A stretch of 5,761 nucleotides of DNA from Caulobacteraceae bacterium. GTDB lineage: Bacteria; Pseudomonadota; Alphaproteobacteria; Caulobacterales; Caulobacteraceae. Within the stretch, counting starts at the first letter, position 1; each line of letters starts with the position of its first letter. Shown here piece by piece: positions 1-5,045 of this stretch. The notes beneath the pieces are model-generated. The model was not told the origin of the DNA. It ran no database searches and worked only from the letters and a program-made list of their open reading frames with translations. The stretch is from positions 1-5,761 of the forward strand of contig JADZBR010000003.1 in NCBI GenBank assembly GCA_020852035.1, read 5' to 3'. A program made the translations under genes and the position numbers.

Positions 1-1932
1 CTCGCCGTCAGCGCCGAGGCCAGAAAGGTCGAAGCTGGTCGGCGTGGAGCCCGGCGCATAGTCGATCTGGCCGAAGGTCGGATGCTCCTCGAAGAGCCTG
101 GCCCGCAGTTGGTCGAGGCTGTCGTAGGGCAGCTTGGCGCCCAGGCGCTCGGAGAGCGCGCGCAGGATCGCCCAATCCTCCCTGGCCTCGCCTTTCGGGA
201 ACACGGCGCGCACGCCCATCTGCACCCGGCCCTCGGTGTTCACATAGAGGCCGTTCTTCTCGGTATAGGCCGCGCCCGGCAGGATCACGTCCGCGCCGTG
301 GGCGCCCGCGTCGCCGTGAGTGCCCAGATAGACCTTGAAGGCGTCAGAGCTGGAGGCGTCGATCTCGTCGGCGCCCAGCAGGAACAGCACGTCGAGCGCG
401 CCCTTGCCGACCATCTCGCCGGCCGTCTTGCCGCCTTCGCGGGGCAGGAAGCCGAGGTCGAGGCCGCCGACGCGCGCCGCCGCCGTGTGCAGCACGTTCC
501 AGCCGTTCCAGTCGTCTTTCAGCACGCCGAAGCTCTTGGCCGCCGCAGCCGCCGCCTTTAGCACCGCCCCGCCGTCGGCGCGAGAGAGAGCCCCCTGCCC
601 GATCAGGATCGCCGGCTTTTCGGCGCCCTTGAACGCCTTGGCGAACTCGCCGCGGCTCCTGGAGAGCCCGCCGAGCGTCGAGGCGCCCGCGCCGAGGTAG
701 TCGTAGCCGTAGGTCAGGTCGGCCTGCTCGCCGATCACGCCGATCTTCAGCGCCCCGGCCATCCAGCGCTTGCGCAGCCGCGCGTTCAGCACCGGCGCCT
801 CGAGGCGCGGATTGGCGCCGACGATCAAGAGGACGTCCGCCTCCTCGATCCCGGCGATGGTGGAGTTGAACAGCCAGCTCTCGCGCGGGCCGGCGCCCAG
901 CGCCGAGCCGTCCTGGCGGCAGTCGAGGCTGGTCACGCCCAGGCCGCCGAAGAGGTCGAGCGCGGCCTTCATGGATTCCGCGTCCTGCAGGTCGCCGGCG
1001 ATCACGCCGATGCGGTCCGGCGTCGTGGCCGAGACCTTGGCCGCGATGGCGTCGAACGCCTCGGCCCAGGTGGCCGGTTGCAGCCGGCCGCCGACCTTCA
1101 CGTAGGGCCGGTCGAGTCGCTGGCGGGAGAGACCGTCGACCGCATAGCGCGTCTTGTCGCTGATCCACTCCTCGTTGATGTCGTCGTTGGTGCGCGGCAG
1201 CACGCGCAGCACCGCCGGCCCGCGCGCATCCACGCGGATCGCCGAGCCGAGGGCGTCCATCACATCGATGCTCTCGGTCTTCTTCAGCTCCCACGGGCGG
1301 GCGTTGAAGGCGTAGGGCTTGGAGGTCAGGGCGCCGACCGGGCAGAGGTCGATCACATTGGCCGACAGCTCGCTGGTCACGGCGCTGTCGAGATAGGTCG
1401 TGATTTCAACGTCTTCGCCGCGCGAGATCAGGCCGATCTCCGGCACGCCCGCCACCTCGGTGATGAAGCGCACGCAGCGGGTGCACTGGATGCAGCGGGT
1501 CATCACCGTCTTGATGAGCGGACCCATGAACTTTTCTTCGACGGCCCGCTTATTGTCGGCGTAGCGGCTGTCGTCGCGGCCATAGCCCATGGCCTGGTCC
1601 TGCAGGTCGCACTCGCCGCCCTGGTCGCAGATCGGGCAGTCCAGCGGGTGGTTGATGAGCAGGAACTCCATCACTCCTTCGCGGGCCTTCTTCACCATCG
1701 GCGACTTGGTGATGATCTCCTGGCCCTCGGCGGCCGGCAGGGCGCAGGAGGCCTGGGGCTTCGGCGGGCCGGGCTTCACCTCGACCAGACACATGCGGCA
1801 GTTGCCGGCGATCGACAGCCGTTCGTGGTAGCAGAAGCGCGGGATCTCCTCCCCCGCCAGCTCCGCCACCTGCAGGACCGTCATCCCGGGCTCGAACTCA
1901 ACGTCGACGCCGTTGACCTTGGCTGTGGGCAT
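1..1932 (-). CDS. nuoG: NADH-quinone oxidoreductase subunit G (75-kDa), N-terminal part
   Basis: NuoG carries electrons from NuoF towards the Q module. The first 644 codons are present; the 3' end is beyond the window (alphaproteobacterial NuoG is usually near 690 residues, so little is missing). The N-terminal ferredoxin-like domain holds the N1b ligands C34, C45, C48 and C63. The next motif, HPLDCPICDQGGECDLQD, gives H95, C99, C102 and C108 for the His-ligated N5 cluster. TRCIQCTRCVRF gives C147, C150 and C153 with C197 (DLCPVGAL) for N4. The conserved SKPYAFNARPWE comes next, without the four cysteines that bind N7 in Escherichia coli and Thermus, as in mitochondrial-type proteins. From about residue 220 a degenerate molybdopterin-oxidoreductase-like domain follows, including ATWAEAFDAI near 289 and LPGAAYTEKNGLYVNTEGR near 550-567. 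The ATG at 1932 overlaps the preceding stop. Translation from the DNA is unbroken to the window edge. Confidence 0.97.
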   Translation of the reverse strand, partial: MPTAKVNGVDVEFEPGMTVLQVAELAGEEIPRFCYHERLSIAGNCRMCLVEVKPGPPKPQASCALPAAEGQEIITKSPMVKKAREGVMEFLLINHPLDCPICDQGGECDLQDQAMGYGRDDSRYADNKRAVEEKFMGPLIKTVMTRCIQCTRCVRFITEVAGVPEIGLISRGEDVEITTYLDSAVTSELSANVIDLCPVGALTSKPYAFNARPWELKKTESIDVMDALGSAIRVDARGPAVLRVLPRTNDDINEEWISDKTRYAVDGLSRQRLDRPYVKVGGRLQPATWAEAFDAIAAKVSATTPDRIGVIAGDLQDAESMKAALDLFGGLGVTSLDCRQDGSALGAGPRESWLFNSTIAGIEEADVLLIVGANPRLEAPVLNARLRKRWMAGALKIGVIGEQADLTYGYDYLGAGASTLGGLSRSRGEFAKAFKGAEKPAILIGQGALSRADGGAVLKAAAAAAKSFGVLKDDWNGWNVLHTAAARVGGLDLGFLPREGGKTAGEMVGKGALDVLFLLGADEIDASSSDAFKVYLGTHGDAGAHGADVILPGAAYTEKNGLYVNTEGRVQMGVRAVFPKGEAREDWAILRALSERLGAKLPYDSLDQLRARLFEEHPTFGQIDYAPGSTPTSFDLSGLGADGE

Positions 1933-1934
1933 TA
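1930..1934 (-). promoter_or_regulatory. TAATG stop-start junction coupling nuoG to the coiled-coil gene
   Basis: The stop of the coiled-coil gene (TAA, 1934-1932) and the nuoG ATG (1932-1930) share one base. Upstream there is only a distant GGGA about 11 nt away and no good Shine-Dalgarno sequence. NuoG translation may therefore depend on ribosomes that have just finished the coiled-coil gene. Confidence 0.6.
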
Positions 1935-2156
1935 TTCGCGCATCCCGCCATAGCCGGAGTCCACGAGGTCCAGCCGTTTCTCAATGCGGTCCGTTCGCGC
2001 TTCGAGACGGTCCAGGCGGCGGTTCACCCCAGCCAGGCCTTCTTCAACATGCGTCATGCGGACCTTCAAATCCTGAAGGTCGTCGGTCACGCGATCGAGC
2101 TTGGTGTCGATCCGCCGAAGCATCTGCAGGACGAGGTTGTCGGGTTCTTCCGCCAT
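1932..2156 (-). CDS. Short coiled-coil protein between nuoF and nuoG (74 aa)
   Basis: This 74-residue acidic and basic protein is almost wholly a coiled coil. Core positions run in an unbroken 3-4 pattern at L13, I16, L20, V23, L27, L30, M34, V37, L41, V44, L48, L51, T55, I58, L62 and V65, with only T55 polar. Charged residues fill the outer faces (RRLDRLEARTDRIEKRLD at 46-63). A short polar head (MAEEPDN) and a glycine-containing tail (SGYGGMRE) flank it. No cysteines, membrane helix or signal peptide are present. The ATG at 2156 is 5 nt after the nuoF stop and has GGAG just upstream, overlapping that stop region. The TAA shares one base with the nuoG ATG (TAATG). Similar short coiled-coil proteins are common as unassigned genes in alphaproteobacteria; I cannot give a function. 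Oligomerisation, or docking on NuoF or NuoG during assembly, is possible but unproven. Confidence 0.8.
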   Translation of the reverse strand: MAEEPDNLVLQMLRRIDTKLDRVTDDLQDLKVRMTHVEEGLAGVNRRLDRLEARTDRIEKRLDLVDSGYGGMRE

Positions 2157-2161
2157 GTCCC

Positions 2162-3475
2162 CTACTCCGCCGCGATCGCCGCGCCGGCGTAGACGCCGCG
2201 GGCCGCGCGATAGGCGTTGATGCGGTCCTCCACCTCGTGGCGGAAGTGGCGGAAGAGGCCCTGGATCGGCCAGGCGGCCGCATCGCCCAGGCCGCAGATG
2301 GTGTGGCCTTCCACCTGGCTGGCGACGTCGAGCAGCAGGTCGATCTCGCGCATCTCGGCCTCGCCGGAAGCCATGCGTTCCATCACCCGCCACATCCAGC
2401 CGGTGCCTTCGCGGCACGGCGTGCACTGGCCGCAGCTCTCATGCTTGAAGAAGTAGCTGATGCGGGCGATGCCCTTCACCAGGTCGGCGTCGTTGTCGAA
2501 CACGATCATCGTCGCGGTGCCGAGCATCGACTTGTATTCGCGCAGGTGGTCGAAATCCATCAGCGCGGTCTCGGCCTGCTCGCGGGTGATCATCGGGGTG
2601 GAAGCCCCGCCGGGGATCACCGCCTTCAGGTTGCCCCAGCCGCCGCGCACGCCGCCGAAGTGGTCCTCGATCAGGGTCCGCATGGGAATGCCCATGGTCT
2701 CCTCGACCACGCAGGGGCGGTTCAGGTGCCCCGAGCCGGCCATCAGCTTGGTGCCGGTGTTGTTCGGCCGCCCGAAGCCCGCGAACCAGTCGGCGCCGCG
2801 GCGCAGGATCGTGCCGACCACCGAGATCGACTCGACGTTGTTGATGGTCGTCGGGCAGCCATAGATGCCGGCGCCGGCCGGGAACGGGGGCTTCAGGCGC
2901 GGCTGACCCTTCTTGCCCTCCAGGCTCTCCATCAGGGCGGTCTCGTCGCCGCAGATGTAGGCCCCGCCGCCGTGGGTGACGTGGAGGTCGAAGTCCCAGC
3001 CGTGGACATTCCCCTTGCCGATCAGCCTGGCCTCGTAGGCCTCCTTGATCGCCGCCTCGAGCCGCTCGCGCTCGTAGACGTACTCGCCGCGGATATAGAT
3101 GTAGGCCGTGTGCGCGCGGATCGCGTAGCTGGCGATCAGGGCGCCTTCGACCAAGAGGTGCGCGTCGTTGCGCAGGATTTCGCGGTCCTTGCAGGCGCCC
3201 GGCTCGGACTCGTCGGCGTTGATGACCAGGTAGTGCGGCCGCTCTGACTCCTGCTTGGGCATGAAGGTCCACTTCAGCCCGGTGCCGAAGCCGCCGCCGC
3301 CGCGCCCGCGCAGGCCGGAGTTCTTGATCTGCTCGCAGATCCATTCCGGCGTCTGCTTCAGGATATCGGCCGTGCCGTTCCACGTGCCGCGCTTCTTCGC
3401 GCCCTCCAGCCCACGGTCCTGCAGACCGTAGATGTTGGTGAAGATGCGATCCTTGTCTTCGAGGATGCCGACCAC
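2162..3475 (-). CDS. nuoF: NADH-quinone oxidoreductase subunit F (51-kDa, NADH/FMN-binding)
   Basis: NuoF oxidises NADH and passes electrons through FMN to cluster N3, at the tip of the peripheral arm in the cytoplasm. The 437-residue product has the usual family length. Visible motifs are the glycine-rich nucleotide-binding loop RGRGGGGFGTGLKW (56-69), NADESEPGACKDREI (86-100) contributing to the FMN site, and the second glycine-rich loop HGGGAYICGDETALMESLEG (168-187) followed by QPRLKPPFP. The [4Fe-4S] N3 ligands are C348, C351 and C354 in ESCGQCTPCREG, plus C394 in TICGLGDAAAWP. The GTG start at 3475 gives MVGILEDKDRIFTNIYG, close to the normal NuoF N-terminus, with GAGG 6 nt upstream. 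It follows the upstream stop by 1 nt. The TAG stop is 5 nt before the coiled-coil gene. No frameshift or missing ligand is seen. Confidence 0.98.
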   Translation of the reverse strand: MVGILEDKDRIFTNIYGLQDRGLEGAKKRGTWNGTADILKQTPEWICEQIKNSGLRGRGGGGFGTGLKWTFMPKQESERPHYLVINADESEPGACKDREILRNDAHLLVEGALIASYAIRAHTAYIYIRGEYVYERERLEAAIKEAYEARLIGKGNVHGWDFDLHVTHGGGAYICGDETALMESLEGKKGQPRLKPPFPAGAGIYGCPTTINNVESISVVGTILRRGADWFAGFGRPNNTGTKLMAGSGHLNRPCVVEETMGIPMRTLIEDHFGGVRGGWGNLKAVIPGGASTPMITREQAETALMDFDHLREYKSMLGTATMIVFDNDADLVKGIARISYFFKHESCGQCTPCREGTGWMWRVMERMASGEAEMREIDLLLDVASQVEGHTICGLGDAAAWPIQGLFRHFRHEVEDRINAYRAARGVYAGAAIAAE

Positions 3476-3476
3476 G

Positions 3477-3686
3477 TTACGCCTCGCCTCCCCCGTTCGC
3501 CTTCACGGCGAGAATGAACCTGATCTGCGCGGCGAACCCGGCCGCCAGGGCCACGGCGAACAGCGCCCACAGCGGCGTGATGTCGCCCGCGATCGCCCCG
3601 AACGCGGCGGCGATCGCCACCACGCCGCAGACCACGTTGATCAGCACCATGCGCTTCATCTGCGCCTTCTGAGCTTCCAGGCTCAC
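3477..3686 (-). CDS. Small membrane protein, two predicted helices (69 aa)
   Basis: I do not recognise this protein. From a GTG at 3686 it has 69 residues: a short basic N-terminus (MSLEAQKAQMKR), a first hydrophobic segment at about 13-34, a DITP turn at 35-38, a second segment at about 38-60, and a short AVKANGGGEA tail. This is a second two-helix hairpin, probably with both ends in the cytoplasm. The GTG start overlaps the stop of the preceding membrane gene (GTGA) and has GGAG 9 nt upstream. An ATG at 3659 with AAGG 5 nt upstream would give 60 residues and is a fair alternative, because the hydrophobic part begins just after it. Its TAA is 1 nt from the nuoF start. The tight pairing with the 90-residue protein suggests the two act together, perhaps as a hetero-oligomer; this is inference only. 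Confidence 0.75.
   Translation of the reverse strand: MSLEAQKAQMKRMVLINVVCGVVAIAAAFGAIAGDITPLWALFAVALAAGFAAQIRFILAVKANGGGEA
3482..3485 (-). promoter_or_regulatory. Shine-Dalgarno sequence deciding the nuoF GTG start
   Basis: GAGG, within a longer purine run GGGGGAGGCGAGG, ends 6 nt before the GTG at 3475. No ATG lies near the expected NuoF N-terminus, so this site supports the GTG start. Confidence 0.65.
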
Positions 3687-3955
3687 TCGACGATGCTCCG
3701 GTTCGCCTGGGTGGCATGAGCCAGAGCCTGAAGTTCGCGGTTCCGGCGCGCGTGTCGCAAGACATGGAGCGCCACTGGCGCTGAGCCGATGGCGACCGCC
3801 ACCGCGAGCCAGAGGATCTGCCCCGTCATGAACCATGCGCCCAGACCCGCCAGTATGCAGGCGCCCTCGAACGCCGCCCGCAGGACCAGCCCGCGTACGA
3901 ACATCGCGGCGCGGCCCGCGTCGACGCGGATCATCGGCTCGACATCGCCCGTCAT
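3683..3955 (-). CDS. Small membrane protein, two predicted helices (90 aa)
   Basis: I do not recognise this 90-residue protein. It has a polar N-terminus with arginines at 10, 15, 21 and 26, then two hydrophobic stretches at about 27-44 (AAFEGACILAGLGAWFMT) and 47-66 (ILWLAVAVAIGSAPVALHVL). A very basic RHARRNR at 67-73 and a polar tail ending NRSIVE follow. By the positive-inside rule both ends should be cytoplasmic, giving a helical hairpin. There is no cleavable signal peptide. The ATG at 3955 has GGGAG 7 nt upstream; a second ATG at codon 8 is possible. Its TGA overlaps the GTG of the next small membrane gene (GTGA). It lies between nuoE and nuoF, whose products sit away from the membrane, so it is not a known core subunit. 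Unidentified reading frames inside nuo/nqo operons are known from Paracoccus and Rhodobacter; I cannot say whether this is one of those. Confidence 0.75.
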   Translation of the reverse strand: MTGDVEPMIRVDAGRAAMFVRGLVLRAAFEGACILAGLGAWFMTGQILWLAVAVAIGSAPVALHVLRHARRNRELQALAHATQANRSIVE

Positions 3956-4053
3956 GCCGGCGCTCCCGCCATCGCCAGGGCGGCGGAGGCAGGGATCCTA
4001 GGCACAAGGCCTAGGATGACGGGGGTGGGGGTTACGGGGCCGAGCCAGGTCAT
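3952..4053 (-). CDS. Possible 33-residue coupling ORF made largely of an intergenic repeat
   Basis: A 33-codon frame starts at an ATG that overlaps the nuoE stop (ATGA) and ends at a TGA that overlaps the ATG of the next membrane-protein gene (again ATGA). Its first 11 codons (MTWLGPVTPTP) lie in unique sequence; the rest, VILGLVPRI through AMAGAPA, is the translation of a 70-bp palindromic repeat. VILGLVPRI-like peptides are what this kind of repeat gives when read as protein, so the peptide itself is unlikely to have evolved as a functional product. It may matter as a reading frame that lets ribosomes finishing nuoE pass on to the next gene. No Shine-Dalgarno sequence is needed if reinitiation is used. 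The alternative is that it is an untranslated spacer with a chance frame. Confidence 0.35.
   Translation of the reverse strand: MTWLGPVTPTPVILGLVPRIPASAALAMAGAPA
3963..3967 (-). promoter_or_regulatory. Shine-Dalgarno sequence inside the repeat
   Basis: GGGAG lies 7 nt before the ATG at 3955 and belongs to the palindromic repeat. It is the only plausible ribosome-binding site for the 90-residue membrane protein if that gene is not purely coupled to the reading frame upstream. Confidence 0.5.
3995..4017 (-). other. Perfect stem-loop in the nuoE-downstream mRNA
   Basis: The arms are ATCCTAGGC and its exact complement GCCTAGGAT, 9 bp with a 5-nt loop (CUUGU in the mRNA). There is no U-run after it, so it is not a standard intrinsic terminator. 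It could protect or expose the nuoE 3' end to processing, as REP-type hairpins do in enterobacteria, or pause ribosomes reading through. That role is inferred. Confidence 0.6.
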
Positions 4054-4706
4054 GCCGGCTCCGGCAGGTTGGGGATCTTGATCTTCTTGGCCTTGGAGCC
4101 GTCGTAGAGCTTCGGGTCGGTCAGCACCTGGGCCCCGCCCTCCGGGGCGGAGTTGACGCGCTCGACCGCCGAGCCCGGCTCGGGCCGCGTGCCGGCGGCG
4201 AAGTCGTCCAGCAGGCCCTCGAAGACCTCCGGTGTCAGGTCCTCGTAGTAGTAGTCGTTGATCGCGGCCATCGGTGCATTGGAGCAGGCGCCCATGCACT
4301 CGACTTCCTGCCAGTAGAACTGGCCGTCCTTGGAGAGGTGGTCGCGCTGGCCGATACGGCGCTCGCAAACCGCGATCAGCTCGCCCGAGCCGCGCAGCAT
4401 GCAGGGCGTCGTGCCGCAGACCTGCACCAGCGCCTTGGAACCCACCGGCTCCAGCATGAACATGGTGTAGAAGGTCGCCACCTCCAGCACCCGGATCACC
4501 GGCATGCCGAGCATCTGGGCGACCGCGCGGATGGCGGGCTCGCAGACCCAGCCCTCCTGCTTCTGCACCAGCCACAGGATCGGAATCACCGCCGACTGCT
4601 GGCGGCCTTGCGGATACTTGGCGATCCACCACTGCGCCTGCTTCAGCGTCTCGGCGCTGAAGGCGAAGCTCTCCGGCTGGTCAGCGGCGAGGCGACGAAC
4701 GGCCAT
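4050..4706 (-). CDS. nuoE: NADH-quinone oxidoreductase subunit E (24-kDa)
   Basis: NuoE is the thioredoxin-like [2Fe-2S] subunit of the NADH-dehydrogenase (N) module; it carries cluster N1a beside the FMN site of NuoF. The 218-residue product has an N-terminal helical domain with WLVQKQEGWV (residues 45-54) and VATFYTMF (76-83). The four cluster ligands follow as C97-x4-C102 and C137-x3-C141 (VECMGACSNAPM). After residue 170 the protein has a proline-, alanine- and glycine-rich tail ending IKIPNLPEPA, which seems longer than in enterobacterial NuoE and is common in alphaproteobacterial versions. The ATG at 4706 follows the upstream stop by 3 nt, with GAGGG (4719-4715) 8 nt upstream. The TGA stop overlaps a downstream ATG (ATGA), opening a small ORF that reads through a palindromic repeat. 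The identification is secure. Confidence 0.97.
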   Translation of the reverse strand: MAVRRLAADQPESFAFSAETLKQAQWWIAKYPQGRQQSAVIPILWLVQKQEGWVCEPAIRAVAQMLGMPVIRVLEVATFYTMFMLEPVGSKALVQVCGTTPCMLRGSGELIAVCERRIGQRDHLSKDGQFYWQEVECMGACSNAPMAAINDYYYEDLTPEVFEGLLDDFAAGTRPEPGSAVERVNSAPEGGAQVLTDPKLYDGSKAKKIKIPNLPEPA

Positions 4707-4709
4707 CCC

Positions 4710-5045
4710 TTAAGCCCTCGCGAAATCGATGCGGGCGATCTTGTCGCCGGCGAAGGTGTAGATGGCGGCCACCTCGAAGAACGGGCCCTGCGGGCTGCGC
4801 GCAACCCGCTCGTGATCGACCACGGTGTCGCCGACGACGATGCGGTTCACCAACTCGGCCTTGTTCTGCGGAAACTCGGCGAACATCCTAGCATAGGCCT
4901 CACGATAGGCGGCCTTGCCCTGGCGGGTGACCTGCCCGTTCAGGTCGGCCACGACAATGTCGTCGGCGAAGCACACGCAGTGCGCGTCCAGGTCCTGGGC
5001 GTTGTAGGCGTCGAGCTGCGCCTGGGCGAGGTCGGCGCGGCTCAC
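4710..5045 (-). CDS. NTF2/SnoaL-like small protein embedded in the nuo operon
   Basis: This is a 111-residue soluble protein with the look of the NTF2-like (SnoaL / steroid isomerase-like) cone fold. An N-terminal helix leads into YNAQDLDAHCVCFADDIVV at residues 14-32. GKAAYREAYARMFAEFP at 43-59 follows, and the C-terminal strands include FFEVAAIYTFAGDKIARIDF at 89-108. That length and order fit single-domain family members. The GTG start at 5045 is chosen because GGGGAGG (5059-5053) sits 7 nt upstream and the start overlaps the nuoD stop as GTGA; a longer reading upstream would run deep into nuoD. No signal peptide or membrane segment is seen. The fold is used by many unrelated enzymes and binding proteins, so no reaction can be assigned. 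Its place between nuoD and nuoE suggests, but does not show, a role in complex I assembly or quinone/NADH-linked metabolism. Two close cysteines (C23, C25) are notable. Confidence 0.85.
   Translation of the reverse strand: MSRADLAQAQLDAYNAQDLDAHCVCFADDIVVADLNGQVTRQGKAAYREAYARMFAEFPQNKAELVNRIVVGDTVVDHERVARSPQGPFFEVAAIYTFAGDKIARIDFARA

Larger units (their letters stand above)
3951..4020 (-). repeat. Palindromic intergenic repeat element, about 70 bp
   Basis: The element begins GTCATCCTAGG on the minus strand and ends in GCCGGCATGAC, so its ends are inverted (GTCAT/ATGAC). It contains a perfect 9-bp hairpin at 3995-4017. A weaker one is formed by CCGCC and GGCGG around a CTGGCGAT loop. Short elements of the GTCATCC...GGATGAC type are dispersed in many alphaproteobacterial genomes; placement in that class is by recall and could not be checked. 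It fills most of the only real intergenic space in the window. It ends inside the first codons of the downstream membrane-protein gene, supplying GGGAG (3967-3963) and the ATG start. It carries no transposase. Confidence 0.7.
3951..4059 (-). repeat. Pair of 11-bp direct repeats flanking the repeat-bearing segment
   Basis: GCCGGCATGAC occurs on the minus strand at 4059-4049, where it holds the nuoE stop, and again at 3961-3951, where it holds the start of the next membrane-protein gene. In both places it is read in the same way: Pro-Ala-stop, with ATGAC opening a new frame (Met-Thr). The copies lie 98 bp apart. This could be a duplication that came with the repeat, or a chance match with the repeat's own end. 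Confidence 0.55.

Noticed and set aside
344..1294. A 316-codon minus-strand frame inside nuoG
   Set aside because: It is extremely Arg/Gly/Ala-rich with no motif and overlaps the genuine nuoG frame, which translates into conserved NuoG sequence throughout.
1913..3247. A 444-codon open frame on the plus strand, antisense to nuoF and the coiled-coil gene
   Set aside because: It is rich in Ala, Gly, Arg, Val and His with no recognisable domain, and lies opposite a fully conserved nuoF. High G+C at third codon positions of the real gene removes stops from this antisense frame.
3995..4020. The repeat hairpin as an intrinsic terminator after nuoE
   Set aside because: It has no U-tract on the minus-strand transcript, and essential nuo genes continue just downstream with tight spacing.
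4021..4039. A G-quadruplex on the plus strand in the nuoE-downstream gap
   Set aside because: There are only three runs of four or more G; the fourth run is missing, and the transcribed strand product would be C-rich here.
3952..4632. A long alternative minus-strand frame running from within nuoE through the repeat
   Set aside because: Its upstream part is an out-of-frame shadow of nuoE; only the last 33 codons after the nuoE stop are considered, as the small coupling ORF.
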